DNA of 64,000 bases from Prolixibacteraceae bacterium (GTDB lineage Bacteria > Bacteroidota > Bacteroidia > Bacteroidales > Prolixibacteraceae), in the NCBI GenBank assembly GCA_019720755.1, contig CP081303.1:3331501-3395500 (forward strand), written 5' to 3'. The position numbers and the translations under genes were made by a program. The notes beneath the pieces are model-generated. The model was not told the DNA's origin and ran no database searches. It saw only the letters and a list, made by a program, of their open reading frames with translations. This document shows, piece after piece, positions 9,152 to 18,024 of the stretch (positions are counted from its first letter, which is position 1; each line of letters opens with the position of its first letter).

Positions 9152-12100
9152 GAAAAATTGTCGCTCAATTTGTAAAATATCCATTTTATGCCAATCTAAT
9201 TATCCTTTTTCTTCTAATTGCGGGGATTGTTAGTTTTAAGTCGATGAAGAAGTCTTTCTTCCCTGAGGTAACAGGCCGGATGATTTATGTTTCTGTATTT
9301 TATCCTGGAGCTTCTCCTATAGAGATGGAAGAAGGGGTCACTTCGCGTATTGAAGAAGCTATTCGAGGTTTGGTAGGAGTCAAGCAGATTACATCCACTT
9401 CATCTGAAAATAGCTGTCGTGTGAATATCGAGACTACTGGAACACACGATATCGATGAGATGTTGATGGACGTAAAAAATGCGGTTGATGGAATTTCTTC
9501 ATTGCCATCTGCTGCGGAGCGTCCTATTGTATATAAACAACGTAGTTCTACTATGGCTCTTTATATCTCTTTTGTTGGAGATGTCGATTTAAAGGATCTT
9601 AAGAAATATGCACAGGAGGTGCAGGAGGATTTTTATGCTTCTAGTATCGTAAGCCAGATATCTTTGATAGGATATCCCGACTTGGAGATCTCTGTAGAGA
9701 TTAAAGAGAACGATTTAATGAGGTATAATTTGACCTTTGATCAGATTACTAGTGCAATACGTCAGAATAATAGGGATATTTCTGGAGGTCAAATATTGTC
9801 TGATGAAGAAGAGGTGCTTATACGATTTCGTTCAAGATCTGCTTCCCCAAATCAGATTCAGAAGATCGTATTAAGAACAGATGATAATGGAGCTAAAATA
9901 ACTATTGGTGATGTAGCAATCGTAAAGAAGAAGTTTGCAGATGTTCCTTTAAAACTCACAAAGCATGGAAAAGCTTTGGTTAGTATGAATGTTTCAAAAT
10001 TAAATAGTGAGGACCTTGAAGAGATTACCGATTACGTAAATAATTACATCGAAGAGTTTAATAAGACTCATCATGGAGTAACAATGCAAAATGAGTTTTC
10101 GTTCATGGAAGTGCTTCAGAGTCGTCTTGATCTTCTTGTGACTAATGGGCTAACGGGTCTTATATTAGTACTTATTGCCCTCGCTCTCTTCTTGAATCTA
10201 CGTCTCTCATTTTGGGTGGCTTGGGGAATACCCTCTTCTTTCTTAGCAATGTTTATTGTTGCTAATTTAATGGGGTTGACCATCAATATGATTTCACTCT
10301 TTGGTATGATTCTCGTAATTGGAATTTTGGTGGATGATGGTATTGTTATTGGAGAAAATATCTATCAGCATATTGAACGAGGAAAGAAACCTATCATTGC
10401 CGCAGTGGATGGTACCATGGAGGTGGTCCCTTCTGTTTTAACCTCAGTGATTACAACGATTGTTGCTTTTATGCCTTTGTTGTTCCTAAAAAATCAAATG
10501 GAGACAATGCGTGAGATGGCATATGTGGTGATACTATGTCTTTTCTTTTCTCTATTCGAAGCATTTTTTGTTTTACCCGCCCACTTAGGAGGTTCTAAAG
10601 CATTAGATAGACATAGCAAAAATTCTCATAAGAGTGGTGTAAGAAAAACCATGGATACTTTTATTAAGTGGTTGCGAGATAGGGTTTATGATAGGTATCT
10701 AACCTTTGCTCTGAAATGGCGGTATGTTATCCTCTTTGTTCCTGTCTGTTTGATCATTATTACCTCTGCGATGTTCCAATCTAGGTGGATAAAAACAACC
10801 TTTTTCCCAGCGATGGAATTTGACTCCTTTCAAATCGATTTTGCCTTTACTCCAGGATCTGGGGAAAAACAGACGGAAGCCTATCTGAAGAGATTTGACC
10901 AAGCGGTATGGGAGGTAAATGATTCGTTAATGAATGTATATGGAGATGTTTTTGATGAGATTGAGCCCACGTGGATAAGTCGTTTGACAGGGAGTAAGTT
11001 TGATACAACACGCTCTTTTATTAAACAGACGTTTGTGATTTTAGGTACCTCCTTTAATGGTTTAGAGAATGGTTCCCATGCTGGTTCTATTAACTGTTTT
11101 CCTCGAAATCTTGAAGGATTGCCTATCTCATCCAATGAGTTGACTAATTTGGTTAAAAAGAAAATAGGTCCTGTGCCTGAGTTGAGTAAATTTACTATTG
11201 CAGGACAAACGATGTTTGGAAAACCTGTCTCTTTGAGTTTGTTATGTAGAGATACCGAGATGTTGGATGAGGCAAAGACTTTTCTTTTAGATAGACTCTA
11301 TGAAAACAGTAAGCTTAAGAATATTAATGATAATAACACTTTAGGCAAACAAGAGATTCTTCTTAATTTAAAGGATAAAGCTTATGCTCTTGGTTTGAAT
11401 GAAACTTTTATTGCATCTCAAGTTCGACAGGGTTTTTATGGAGATCAAGCCCAACGACTACAGGATGGGAGAGATGAATTAAGAGTATGGGTACGATATC
11501 CATTGTCGGATAGGGAACGTGTAGGACAGTTAGAACAGATGCATGTAAAAACTCCGAAAGGACAATATCCCCTTTCAGAATTAGTGGACTACTCTGTGAA
11601 GAGAGGTCCTGTTTCTATTAAAAGATTTGATGGATATAGAGAGGTGAAGATAGAGGCAGATGTAAAAGATCAAGATGCTTCTGTTACCGATATTATTAGA
11701 GAGATTGAAAAAACAGATCTTCAAGAGTTAAGAAGAAGGTTCCCTTCTGTGAAAATTGAGAGCCAAGGACAACAGAAAGAGAGTAACGAAGCAATGCAGA
11801 CAGTCGGTTTTTATTACTCTATTGCCTTTCTTATCATTGTAATGATTTTGATGATACACTTCAAATCATTTCAACAGCCTCTTCTTATTCTTTTGATGAT
11901 TCCCTTGGCTGTTATTGGTGCATTCTGGGGACATGGTCTTGCTGGTAAGCCTGTGTCTATCCTTTCTGTATGGGGGATAATTGCTCTCTCTGGTGTTATT
12001 ATTAATGATGCTGTGGTGTTCCTGTCTACCTATAATTCCAATATACTAGAAGGAGATATACCAGAATTGGCTATACATAAAGCTGCCAAATCAAGATTAC

Positions 12101-12468
12101 GTGCTATATTGTTAACTACCATTACTACGAGTATAGGTCTGTATCCATTAATTCTTGAAAAGAGTTTTCAGGCACAGTTTTTAATCCCTATGGCGGTGTC
12201 TCTTGCATATGGTGTTGCTTTTGGAACATTGTTTATTCTTCTCTTTTTTCCTTCTTTAGTTTTGATATTGAATGATGTAAGAAGATGGTTTACTGGGGTA
12301 AGACGTACATTAAATCACTATTTCAGGACAGGAGAGTGGAATTGGCAATCTGTTAAGGCAAGTGAGGTGGAAATTGTGAATATCAATTTGAAGAAACATA
12401 GGATGTATGAGTCCACACAAAGTGTGAATACGCTAGTGGGAGATCTCGATATTCCTGATGAAAAGTAG
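9148..12468 (+). CDS. RND-family efflux pump, inner-membrane permease
   Basis: This 1106-residue protein has the duplicated RND layout: a TM helix at the N-terminus, a large periplasmic domain, six TM helices (about 330-500), a second TM helix and periplasmic domain (about 525-880), and a final TM bundle (about 880-1040). Adjacent Asp396-Asp397 in GILVDDGIVIGEN match the proton-relay pair of AcrB-like pumps. A ~65-residue polar tail follows the last helix and is longer than in AcrB. It is proton-driven and works with the adaptor upstream and the TolC-type protein downstream. The substrate is unknown. Confidence 0.93.
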   Translation: MRKIVAQFVKYPFYANLIILFLLIAGIVSFKSMKKSFFPEVTGRMIYVSVFYPGASPIEMEEGVTSRIEEAIRGLVGVKQITSTSSENSCRVNIETTGTHDIDEMLMDVKNAVDGISSLPSAAERPIVYKQRSSTMALYISFVGDVDLKDLKKYAQEVQEDFYASSIVSQISLIGYPDLEISVEIKENDLMRYNLTFDQITSAIRQNNRDISGGQILSDEEEVLIRFRSRSASPNQIQKIVLRTDDNGAKITIGDVAIVKKKFADVPLKLTKHGKALVSMNVSKLNSEDLEEITDYVNNYIEEFNKTHHGVTMQNEFSFMEVLQSRLDLLVTNGLTGLILVLIALALFLNLRLSFWVAWGIPSSFLAMFIVANLMGLTINMISLFGMILVIGILVDDGIVIGENIYQHIERGKKPIIAAVDGTMEVVPSVLTSVITTIVAFMPLLFLKNQMETMREMAYVVILCLFFSLFEAFFVLPAHLGGSKALDRHSKNSHKSGVRKTMDTFIKWLRDRVYDRYLTFALKWRYVILFVPVCLIIITSAMFQSRWIKTTFFPAMEFDSFQIDFAFTPGSGEKQTEAYLKRFDQAVWEVNDSLMNVYGDVFDEIEPTWISRLTGSKFDTTRSFIKQTFVILGTSFNGLENGSHAGSINCFPRNLEGLPISSNELTNLVKKKIGPVPELSKFTIAGQTMFGKPVSLSLLCRDTEMLDEAKTFLLDRLYENSKLKNINDNNTLGKQEILLNLKDKAYALGLNETFIASQVRQGFYGDQAQRLQDGRDELRVWVRYPLSDRERVGQLEQMHVKTPKGQYPLSELVDYSVKRGPVSIKRFDGYREVKIEADVKDQDASVTDIIREIEKTDLQELRRRFPSVKIESQGQQKESNEAMQTVGFYYSIAFLIIVMILMIHFKSFQQPLLILLMIPLAVIGAFWGHGLAGKPVSILSVWGIIALSGVIINDAVVFLSTYNSNILEGDIPELAIHKAAKSRLRAILLTTITTSIGLYPLILEKSFQAQFLIPMAVSLAYGVAFGTLFILLFFPSLVLILNDVRRWFTGVRRTLNHYFRTGEWNWQSVKASEVEIVNINLKKHRMYESTQSVNTLVGDLDIPDEK

Positions 12469-12561
12469 TGAGATCTTATTAAAAATTAGGAGGAGCTTGG
12501 CTTGTCCCTGTTCCTCTTTATTTTTAAAAGCCTGTATTATTAAATTTAAATAGATAGAATA

Positions 12562-13848
12562 ATGAAATCATATCGATTATTAATATTATTATTTATTGTG
12601 CCGATCTCTCTTATGTCTCAGAATAGGCTATCTGTAGAAGAAGCTGTTCGTATTGGTCTTGAGAATAATTATAATATTCAAATAAATAAAGTAGACGTGG
12701 ATAAGGCTGTATTATTGAATAGTTGGGGTCAAGCAGGGCGTTTCCCTCAATTATCTTTCATTGGCAAAGCAACGAATAGAGATCTTTTCACTCCTAAGGT
12801 AAGTCATGAAAACAACGTCTCTGCTGGGGTCAACCTGAGTTGGGTTCTATTTGATGGCTTTCGTGTTAATATAACAAAATCGAAATTGGCTGACTTGCAA
12901 AACCTTTCTGAAGGAAATGCAATGGTCGTTATTGAGAATACGGTGCAGAGTATTATTCTTGCCTACTACCAGCTACTATTGAATCAATCTGAGAGAGAAG
13001 TGCTTAAAACAATAGAACTACTATCGTATGATCGAATGAAATATGTAGAGTCCCAAAGAGAGGTGGGAACTGCTGTGAAGTTTGACTTTCTCCAGGCTAA
13101 GAATAATTACTTAGAGGATAAAGCGAAATATCTTCGGATGCAGATGACAAGTAAGACACTACAACGTAATTTAGCATTTTTGATTGGGGACTCTGTTCAA
13201 GTGAATTATGATTTAACCGCTAGTTTGGATGCTCCCACACAGACCTATTTTCTTCCTGATTTGGAAAGAAAGATGCGAAGATCGAATAGGAATTTAATGG
13301 TTCAGTATCTCTCACTGGCAGTGGTTGAGGATGACTATAAACTGAGTAAATCAGGAGATTATCCGTCGATTGCTTTAAACTCGAACTACAATTTAGGATA
13401 TGGTTGGGCTGATGCAAGTGGTCAATGGAATGGTGCTTCGGTGAGCAATCTTTATGTGGAGATGGGAGTACGTTACAACCTTTTTAACGGGGGAATACAG
13501 AAGAGAGCCAAAAAGATAGCGAAATATAATGTCAAAGTACAAGAGCTTAGAGTGGAATCGATATGGATTGGTCTAAAGAATCAACTTCTGAATCAACATG
13601 CGAAATATTTACTTGAAAAAGAGCTGTTATTTGTTGCGGAAGAAGCAGAGGAGAGTGCTCTGTTAAACTTAAAACTTGCAAAAGAGCGATATGATGTTGG
13701 GGCTATTAACTCTTTTAATTATCGTGATGTTCAAATTGTATATCAAAATGCTGCTTTAGCAAAATTGAGATCTAAATATAGGATGATAGAGTCTAATCTG
13801 GGCTTGGTTAAACTAACTGGAGGTTTGCTAAGTGAATGGGATAAATAA
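12562..13848 (+). CDS. TolC-family outer-membrane efflux protein
   Basis: This 428-residue protein has a signal peptide (about 1-20, ending SLMS). Two outer-membrane-efflux-protein repeats follow, with long amphipathic helices; LSVEEAVRIGLENNYNI near the N-terminus is the classic TolC-family start. It forms the outer-membrane duct for the RND pump 93 bp upstream. The gene ends at a strong bidirectional terminator shared with the convergent response-regulator gene. Confidence 0.92.
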   Translation: MKSYRLLILLFIVPISLMSQNRLSVEEAVRIGLENNYNIQINKVDVDKAVLLNSWGQAGRFPQLSFIGKATNRDLFTPKVSHENNVSAGVNLSWVLFDGFRVNITKSKLADLQNLSEGNAMVVIENTVQSIILAYYQLLLNQSEREVLKTIELLSYDRMKYVESQREVGTAVKFDFLQAKNNYLEDKAKYLRMQMTSKTLQRNLAFLIGDSVQVNYDLTASLDAPTQTYFLPDLERKMRRSNRNLMVQYLSLAVVEDDYKLSKSGDYPSIALNSNYNLGYGWADASGQWNGASVSNLYVEMGVRYNLFNGGIQKRAKKIAKYNVKVQELRVESIWIGLKNQLLNQHAKYLLEKELLFVAEEAEESALLNLKLAKERYDVGAINSFNYRDVQIVYQNAALAKLRSKYRMIESNLGLVKLTGGLLSEWDK

Positions 13849-13851
13849 TGA

Positions 13852-13896
13852 TTTGTTTGGATAACCAAAATGGTTTGGTTATCCAAACAAATTTTT
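13852..13896. terminator. Bidirectional intrinsic terminator between tolC-type gene and response regulator
   Basis: A perfect 18-bp stem (13852-13869 with 13874-13891) has a 4-nt loop ATGG. It is followed by a T-run on the plus strand and preceded by A-rich sequence. It sits in the 46-bp gap between convergent genes. Confidence 0.9.
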
Positions 13897-14602
13897 AGTA
13901 GGAGTTTAATGATCCTCCATCAGTCATGATAAATCCACTACCATGAATGTTTTTGATTTCAATATTTGGATCTACCTTCAGATATTTACGAAGTTTGGTG
14001 ATGAAAACATCCATACTTCTAGCAGTAAAGTAGTCGTCTTCTCCCCAAATCTGTTTTAGTGCTACTTCTCTTGTTAGAAGTTTGTTTTTGTGTTTGCAAA
14101 GTAGTTCTAGAAGCGAAGCCTCTTTTGGAGAAAGTTGCTTTGAGAACTCTCCCGATTTTAGAACTCTAGTGATGGTAGAGAATTCGATTGTTCCAATCTT
14201 ATAGTCCTCTTTCGAATCTTCAGTTTTTGCTCCTTTACGACTTAATATAGCTTGAACTTTACAAATTAAAACTTCTGTGTCAAAAGGCTTTGTTATATAG
14301 TCATCCGCACCTACATGATATCCTTGAAGGATATCTTCCTTCATCGCTTTTGCAGTCAAGTAGATTAATGGGACATCTTTATTAATCATACGAATCTCTT
14401 TTCCAACAGAAAAACCATCAATATTTGGTAGCATTACATCAAGAATGCAAAGATCGTAGTGATTCTTTTTGAACTCTTCTATTGCTTTTGCACCATCATT
14501 AATCCATGTGACATCATAATTGTTTATTTCTAAATATGATTTTAGAACGGTTCCAAAACTTAAATCATCCTCTAAAAAGAATATGCGAGATTTATCTGAC
14601 AT
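13895..14602 (-). CDS. OmpR-family response regulator, RprY-like
   Basis: This 235-residue protein has a receiver domain (about 5-120) with acidic pocket E11/D12/D13, phospho-acceptor Asp55 in ILDVMLP, Thr83 and Lys105 in YITKPF. A C-terminal winged-helix DNA-binding domain follows (about 130-228, SPKEASLLELLCKHKNKLLTR). It is encoded 22 bp downstream of its cognate kinase. The sequence strongly recalls RprY of Bacteroides; I name that by resemblance only. The likely binding sites are the GTTAA repeats at 16282-16318, by inference. Confidence 0.9.
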   Translation of the reverse strand: MSDKSRIFFLEDDLSFGTVLKSYLEINNYDVTWINDGAKAIEEFKKNHYDLCILDVMLPNIDGFSVGKEIRMINKDVPLIYLTAKAMKEDILQGYHVGADDYITKPFDTEVLICKVQAILSRKGAKTEDSKEDYKIGTIEFSTITRVLKSGEFSKQLSPKEASLLELLCKHKNKLLTREVALKQIWGEDDYFTARSMDVFITKLRKYLKVDPNIEIKNIHGSGFIMTDGGSLNSY

Positions 14603-14624
14603 AGTATACTGTTTTTATGCTTAT

Positions 14625-16217
14625 CTAATTATTGTTTGTATAATGTGGAATATATACTTCAAAAATACTTCCTATTCCAGGCTCGCTTTTTACGATAACC
14701 TTTCCTTTATGGGCGTCGACAATGGCTTTTACATAGTTTAGTCCTAGTCCAAAACCTTTGACATTGTGAATATTTCCAGAGGTCTGTCGATAGAATCTTT
14801 CAAAGACTTTATTTTGCACGGATCTAACCATCCCCATTCCATTATCTTTAACTTTAAACACTACTCCAGCATCTTTGTTGTATGTTTCTACGACTATTTC
14901 AGGTGTGTCTGGGGAGTATTTATTAGCATTGTCAAGTAAGTTGTTGATAACACTAATAAAGTGGTTCGGATCTGTTTGGATGATCGGGTTCTTAGCATTG
15001 GGAAGAAATGTGATTTTTCCTCCTCGTTGTTCTACTTGTATCTTAAAGCTCTGGATACATCGATCTACAAGTTCGTTACTGTCAAATTCGGTGAAATTTA
15101 ACTCAAGTTCTTTTCTTTGAAGTCGTGCAATACGAAGAATCTTTTCAACATGAGCATTCATCCTTTTATTCTCCTTCTTGATCATGTTGGCAAAAAAGGA
15201 GATCTGCTCAGGTTTTTCAATTATTTGGTTATTCATAATTGTATCTGCCGCTACCCCGATTGTTGCAATAGGAGTTTTGAACTCATGAGTCATGTTATTA
15301 ATGAAATCATTCTGCATCTCTGAAGTCTTCTTTTGCTTCAATATTAAGTACAGACTCATTCCGAATGTTACAATAATGATTAGAGAAAAGAGAGTTGAAA
15401 GGCCAACCATTCCTAGTACAGAGCTGATAATGTAGTTTTTGCGATATGGGAAACTAACCCCTAACTTGTACCCCATACGTAGGATAGCTGAAGGGAATAG
15501 CGATGCATAAATAGCATCTTTGGGACTATATTTTTTTGAAGAAGAGTAAATCTTTTTACGTTGTGACGTTAAACAAAAAGCATAGTCTGTTTTTATCCCT
15601 TTATTGCGTAACTCTTCACTAAGTATCTTATTGACGGTATTAGGATCTAATTTGTGTCCTTGTTCCCAAGCATTTATTTCTTTTGCAAACTTGAGCAAAA
15701 TTGTTTCAAGTTCTTTTGTTTTACTCTCTAAGCTTCCATTTATGGCATTTATATTGATACTACGTTTTCTTGTTTTTTGAATCTCAGGCCCCATTTTTGG
15801 TGCATTATTATGATGCTGAGAGTCTCTCAGGTTTTTAATTTCCTGATCCATGGGGATTTTTATATGTGAACCACCCATAGATTGTTGGTTCATATAGGCA
15901 TTGGCCTGTATTTTTACTGTTAAATACCCATTAGGAACAATAGAAGGTGATACCATTTTTTGAACGATCTGTCCTCCTTGTAATAGTAATCTGTCTAAGT
16001 TTAACGAATCAGAGAAAAGAACATGATCTACAAGTTCCATTTTTTGATAATCTTCAAGTCTTCTTGCTGTTTGGTATACTGCATCGTTGACACTTCTTTC
16101 GAATATTTCATTCTTTACATCTAATGCATTTTTAATCCAATAAAGCTGAATACCAGTAATCCCTATTAAAGAGATGGTCATAAGACCAATCAAAATATTA
16201 ATGTAAACTTTTTTCAT
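14625..16217 (-). CDS. Sensor histidine kinase, RprX-like
   Basis: This 530-residue protein has TM1 at about residues 6-28, a ~230-residue periplasmic sensor region and TM2 at about 262-293. A HisKA domain carries phospho-acceptor His311 in NNMTHEFKTPIATI. The HATPase domain has an N box (NNLLDNANKYS), DNGMGM and FGLGLNYV. It phosphorylates the response regulator encoded immediately downstream. A TATCTTTG -7 box lies at 16246-16253 on the minus strand. Four GTTAA-type direct repeats lie just beyond it, fitting autoregulation. The signal is unknown. Confidence 0.92.
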   Translation of the reverse strand: MKKVYINILIGLMTISLIGITGIQLYWIKNALDVKNEIFERSVNDAVYQTARRLEDYQKMELVDHVLFSDSLNLDRLLLQGGQIVQKMVSPSIVPNGYLTVKIQANAYMNQQSMGGSHIKIPMDQEIKNLRDSQHHNNAPKMGPEIQKTRKRSININAINGSLESKTKELETILLKFAKEINAWEQGHKLDPNTVNKILSEELRNKGIKTDYAFCLTSQRKKIYSSSKKYSPKDAIYASLFPSAILRMGYKLGVSFPYRKNYIISSVLGMVGLSTLFSLIIIVTFGMSLYLILKQKKTSEMQNDFINNMTHEFKTPIATIGVAADTIMNNQIIEKPEQISFFANMIKKENKRMNAHVEKILRIARLQRKELELNFTEFDSNELVDRCIQSFKIQVEQRGGKITFLPNAKNPIIQTDPNHFISVINNLLDNANKYSPDTPEIVVETYNKDAGVVFKVKDNGMGMVRSVQNKVFERFYRQTSGNIHNVKGFGLGLNYVKAIVDAHKGKVIVKSEPGIGSIFEVYIPHYTNNN

Positions 16218-16281
16218 TCAGGTATTATTTGTGTTTCTGTTACATCAAAGATAATCAATAAAGTGGAGCTTATTTGCAGTG

Positions 16282-16318
16282 TTAACTTTTCATTAACTGT
16301 AATTAACCCGTCATTAAC
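16282..16318. promoter_or_regulatory. Four phased GTTAA direct repeats, candidate response-regulator operator
   Basis: TTAAC occurs at 16282, 16293, 16303 and 16314, so the steps are 11, 10 and 11 bp, about one helical turn each. Read on the minus strand these are GTTAAT-like heptamers with 3-5 bp spacers. This is the layout bound by OmpR/PhoB-type regulators. They lie upstream of the kinase -7 box (16246-16253, minus) and upstream of a plus-strand TACATTTG (16341-16348) that faces the repeat array. Confidence 0.5.
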
Positions 16319-16340
16319 CGCAATGCATTTTCAGATCGCC

Positions 16341-16348
16341 TACATTTG
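16341..16348 (+). promoter_or_regulatory. Possible -7 box facing the tandem array
   Basis: TACATTTG matches TAnnTTTG and would start transcription near 16355, about 80 nt before the first array unit. No convincing -33 element was seen at the usual spacing, so it may need an activator bound at the adjacent GTTAA repeats. Confidence 0.3.
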
Positions 16349-16437
16349 TAATGTAACAATTAGGGAAACAAGTTTAGATCTTTTGTTACTACGTTCTTTT
16401 TATTTTGTTGGAGCTTTGAGACAAGCCCTTTGATCGA

Positions 16438-17630
16438 GATTTCATAGATTTTAGATATAGATAGTTGGTTTTAGTTTCGTGTTAGGAATAACACATTTTT
16501 CATAAGCAGATATTAGAAAAAGGATGGATTCATCTCCATCCTTTACTTTCCGCTTCTTAAAACCATTTGAATAAGAGATTTCATAGATTTAGATATAGAT
16601 AGTTGGTTTTAGTTGTGTTATGTAATGACACGTTTTTTTCATAAGCAGATATTTTAAAGGATGGACATTGTTCCATCCTTTGTTTTCCGCTTCTTAAAAC
16701 CATTTGAATAAGAGATTTCATAGATTTTAGATATAGATAGTTGGTTTTAGTTTCGTGTTAGAGATAACACATTTTTCATAAGCAGACACTTTAATTTGGA
16801 TTGAGCATTTTTGCTCAGCCAATTAAAGCTTATGAAAAACACCAATTTTAGATTAGCGATTTCATAGATTTTAGATATAGATAGTTGGTTTTAGTTTCGT
16901 GTTAGAGATAACACATTTTTCATAAGCAGACACTTTAATTTGGATTGAGCATTTTTGCTCAACCAATTAAAGCTTATGAAGAAGATCAATTTTAGATTAG
17001 CGATTTCATAGATTTTAGATATAGATAGTTGGTTTTAGTTTCGTGTTAGAGATAACACATTTTTCATAAGCAGACACTTTAATTTGGATTGAGCATTTTT
17101 GCTCAGCCAATTAAAGCTTATGAAGAGTACCCGTTTTAGAATAGCGATTTCATAGATTTTAGATATAGATAGTTGGTTTTAGTTTCGTGTTAGAGATAAC
17201 ACATTTTTCATAAGCAGAGACTTTATTTGGATTGAGCATTTTTGCTCAACCAACTAAAGCTTATGAAGAAAATCAATTTTAGAATAGCGATTTCATAGAT
17301 TTAGATATAGATAGTTGGTTTTAGTTTCGTGTTAGAGATAACACAGTTTTCATAAGCAGAGACTTTATTTGGATTGAGCATTTTTGCTCAACCAACTAAA
17401 GCTTATGAAGAAAATCAATTTTAGAATAGCGATTTCATAGATTTAGATATAGATAGTTGGTTTTAGTTTCGTGTTAGAGATAACACAGTTTTCATAAGCA
17501 GAGACTTTATTTGGATTGAGCATTTTTGCTCAACCAACTAAAGCTTATGAAGAAAATCAATTTTAGATTAGCGATTTCATAGATTTAGATATAGATAGTT
17601 GGTTTTAGTTTCGTGTTAGGGGAATAACAC
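16438..17630 (+). repeat. Tandem array of nine ~142-bp structured non-coding units
   Basis: Units start at 16438, 16577, 16714, 16858, 17002, 17146, 17289, 17431 and 17573, with lengths 139, 137, 144, 144, 144, 143, 142, 142 and a truncated last unit. Each begins with a nearly invariant ~48-bp block (GATTTCATAGATTT...AGTTGGTTTTAG). A small hairpin GTGTTA-loop-TAACAC follows, with loop GAGA in units 3-8 and GGAA in unit 1 (both GNRA). In units 3-8 a larger stem follows: TTCATAAGC pairs with GCTTATGAA and encloses a TTGAGC/GCTCA hairpin. Units 1-2 carry a different apical hairpin built on GGATGG/CCATCC. No sizeable ORF exists. An intrinsic terminator at 17657-17689 closes the array, suggesting a plus-strand transcript. 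It is a candidate novel ncRNA array; I do not recognise it. Confidence 0.85.
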
Positions 17631-17656
17631 ATGTTTACATTTAATTGTAAATTTAG

Positions 17657-17689
17657 GTTCGAATGAGAAATCATTCGAACTTTTTTTTT
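17657..17689 (+). terminator. Intrinsic terminator closing the tandem array
   Basis: A perfect 10-bp stem (17657-17666 with 17671-17680) has a GAAA loop and is followed by nine T. No protein gene precedes it on this strand within 3.8 kb, so it most likely ends a non-coding transcript that reads the array. Confidence 0.88.
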
Positions 17690-18024
17690 CTTAATACATA
17701 GTTTCTTCGTAGTATATTTCCGTTTCATTATTTTACATATTTATTTTATTGTACTGCTTTCTGTAGCCATATTCATATTGTGTTATAAAGCACATGAATT
17801 TTTCGCATGAACTAGTAATGTATTGTTTCATAGAGTGATAAGTTGTGTTGTCATGTGGTGTTTAAGAAATATTGTGCTTTGTCTCGTACAATTGGTTCAT
17901 CTCAAATGTACGATCATATCCAATTGTATCATTTCATTTTCCAAATATTTGTTCCATCAAGTTGCGACACTATCTAAAGTGTTGTGTATGTAATGTATTT
18001 GATGAACTAAAAATTGGAAAGCTT
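17690..18024. other. Leader region before the T9SS cargo gene
   Basis: This is 335 bp of AT-rich sequence between the array terminator and the chosen start of the secreted protein. An open frame continues upstream to 17872, but its first 51 residues lack signal-peptide character and are rich in Cys, His and Ile from AT-rich DNA. I therefore treat it as non-coding. No clear promoter was found. Confidence 0.5.

Noticed and set aside
16438-17630. The array as a CRISPR or TIGR-type guide array
   Set aside because: Units are ~142 bp and almost wholly conserved, without regular unique spacers. No cas, Tas or other nuclease gene is nearby. Only a 7-10 nt stretch after the larger stem varies.
17655-17682. 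GGTTCGAAT, like the T-arm of a tRNA
   Set aside because: The sequence is part of a perfect terminator hairpin, and no acceptor, D or anticodon stems are around it.
17872-18024. N-terminal extension of the T9SS cargo protein
   Set aside because: The extra 51 residues do not look like a signal peptide, while the Met at 18025 begins a textbook one.
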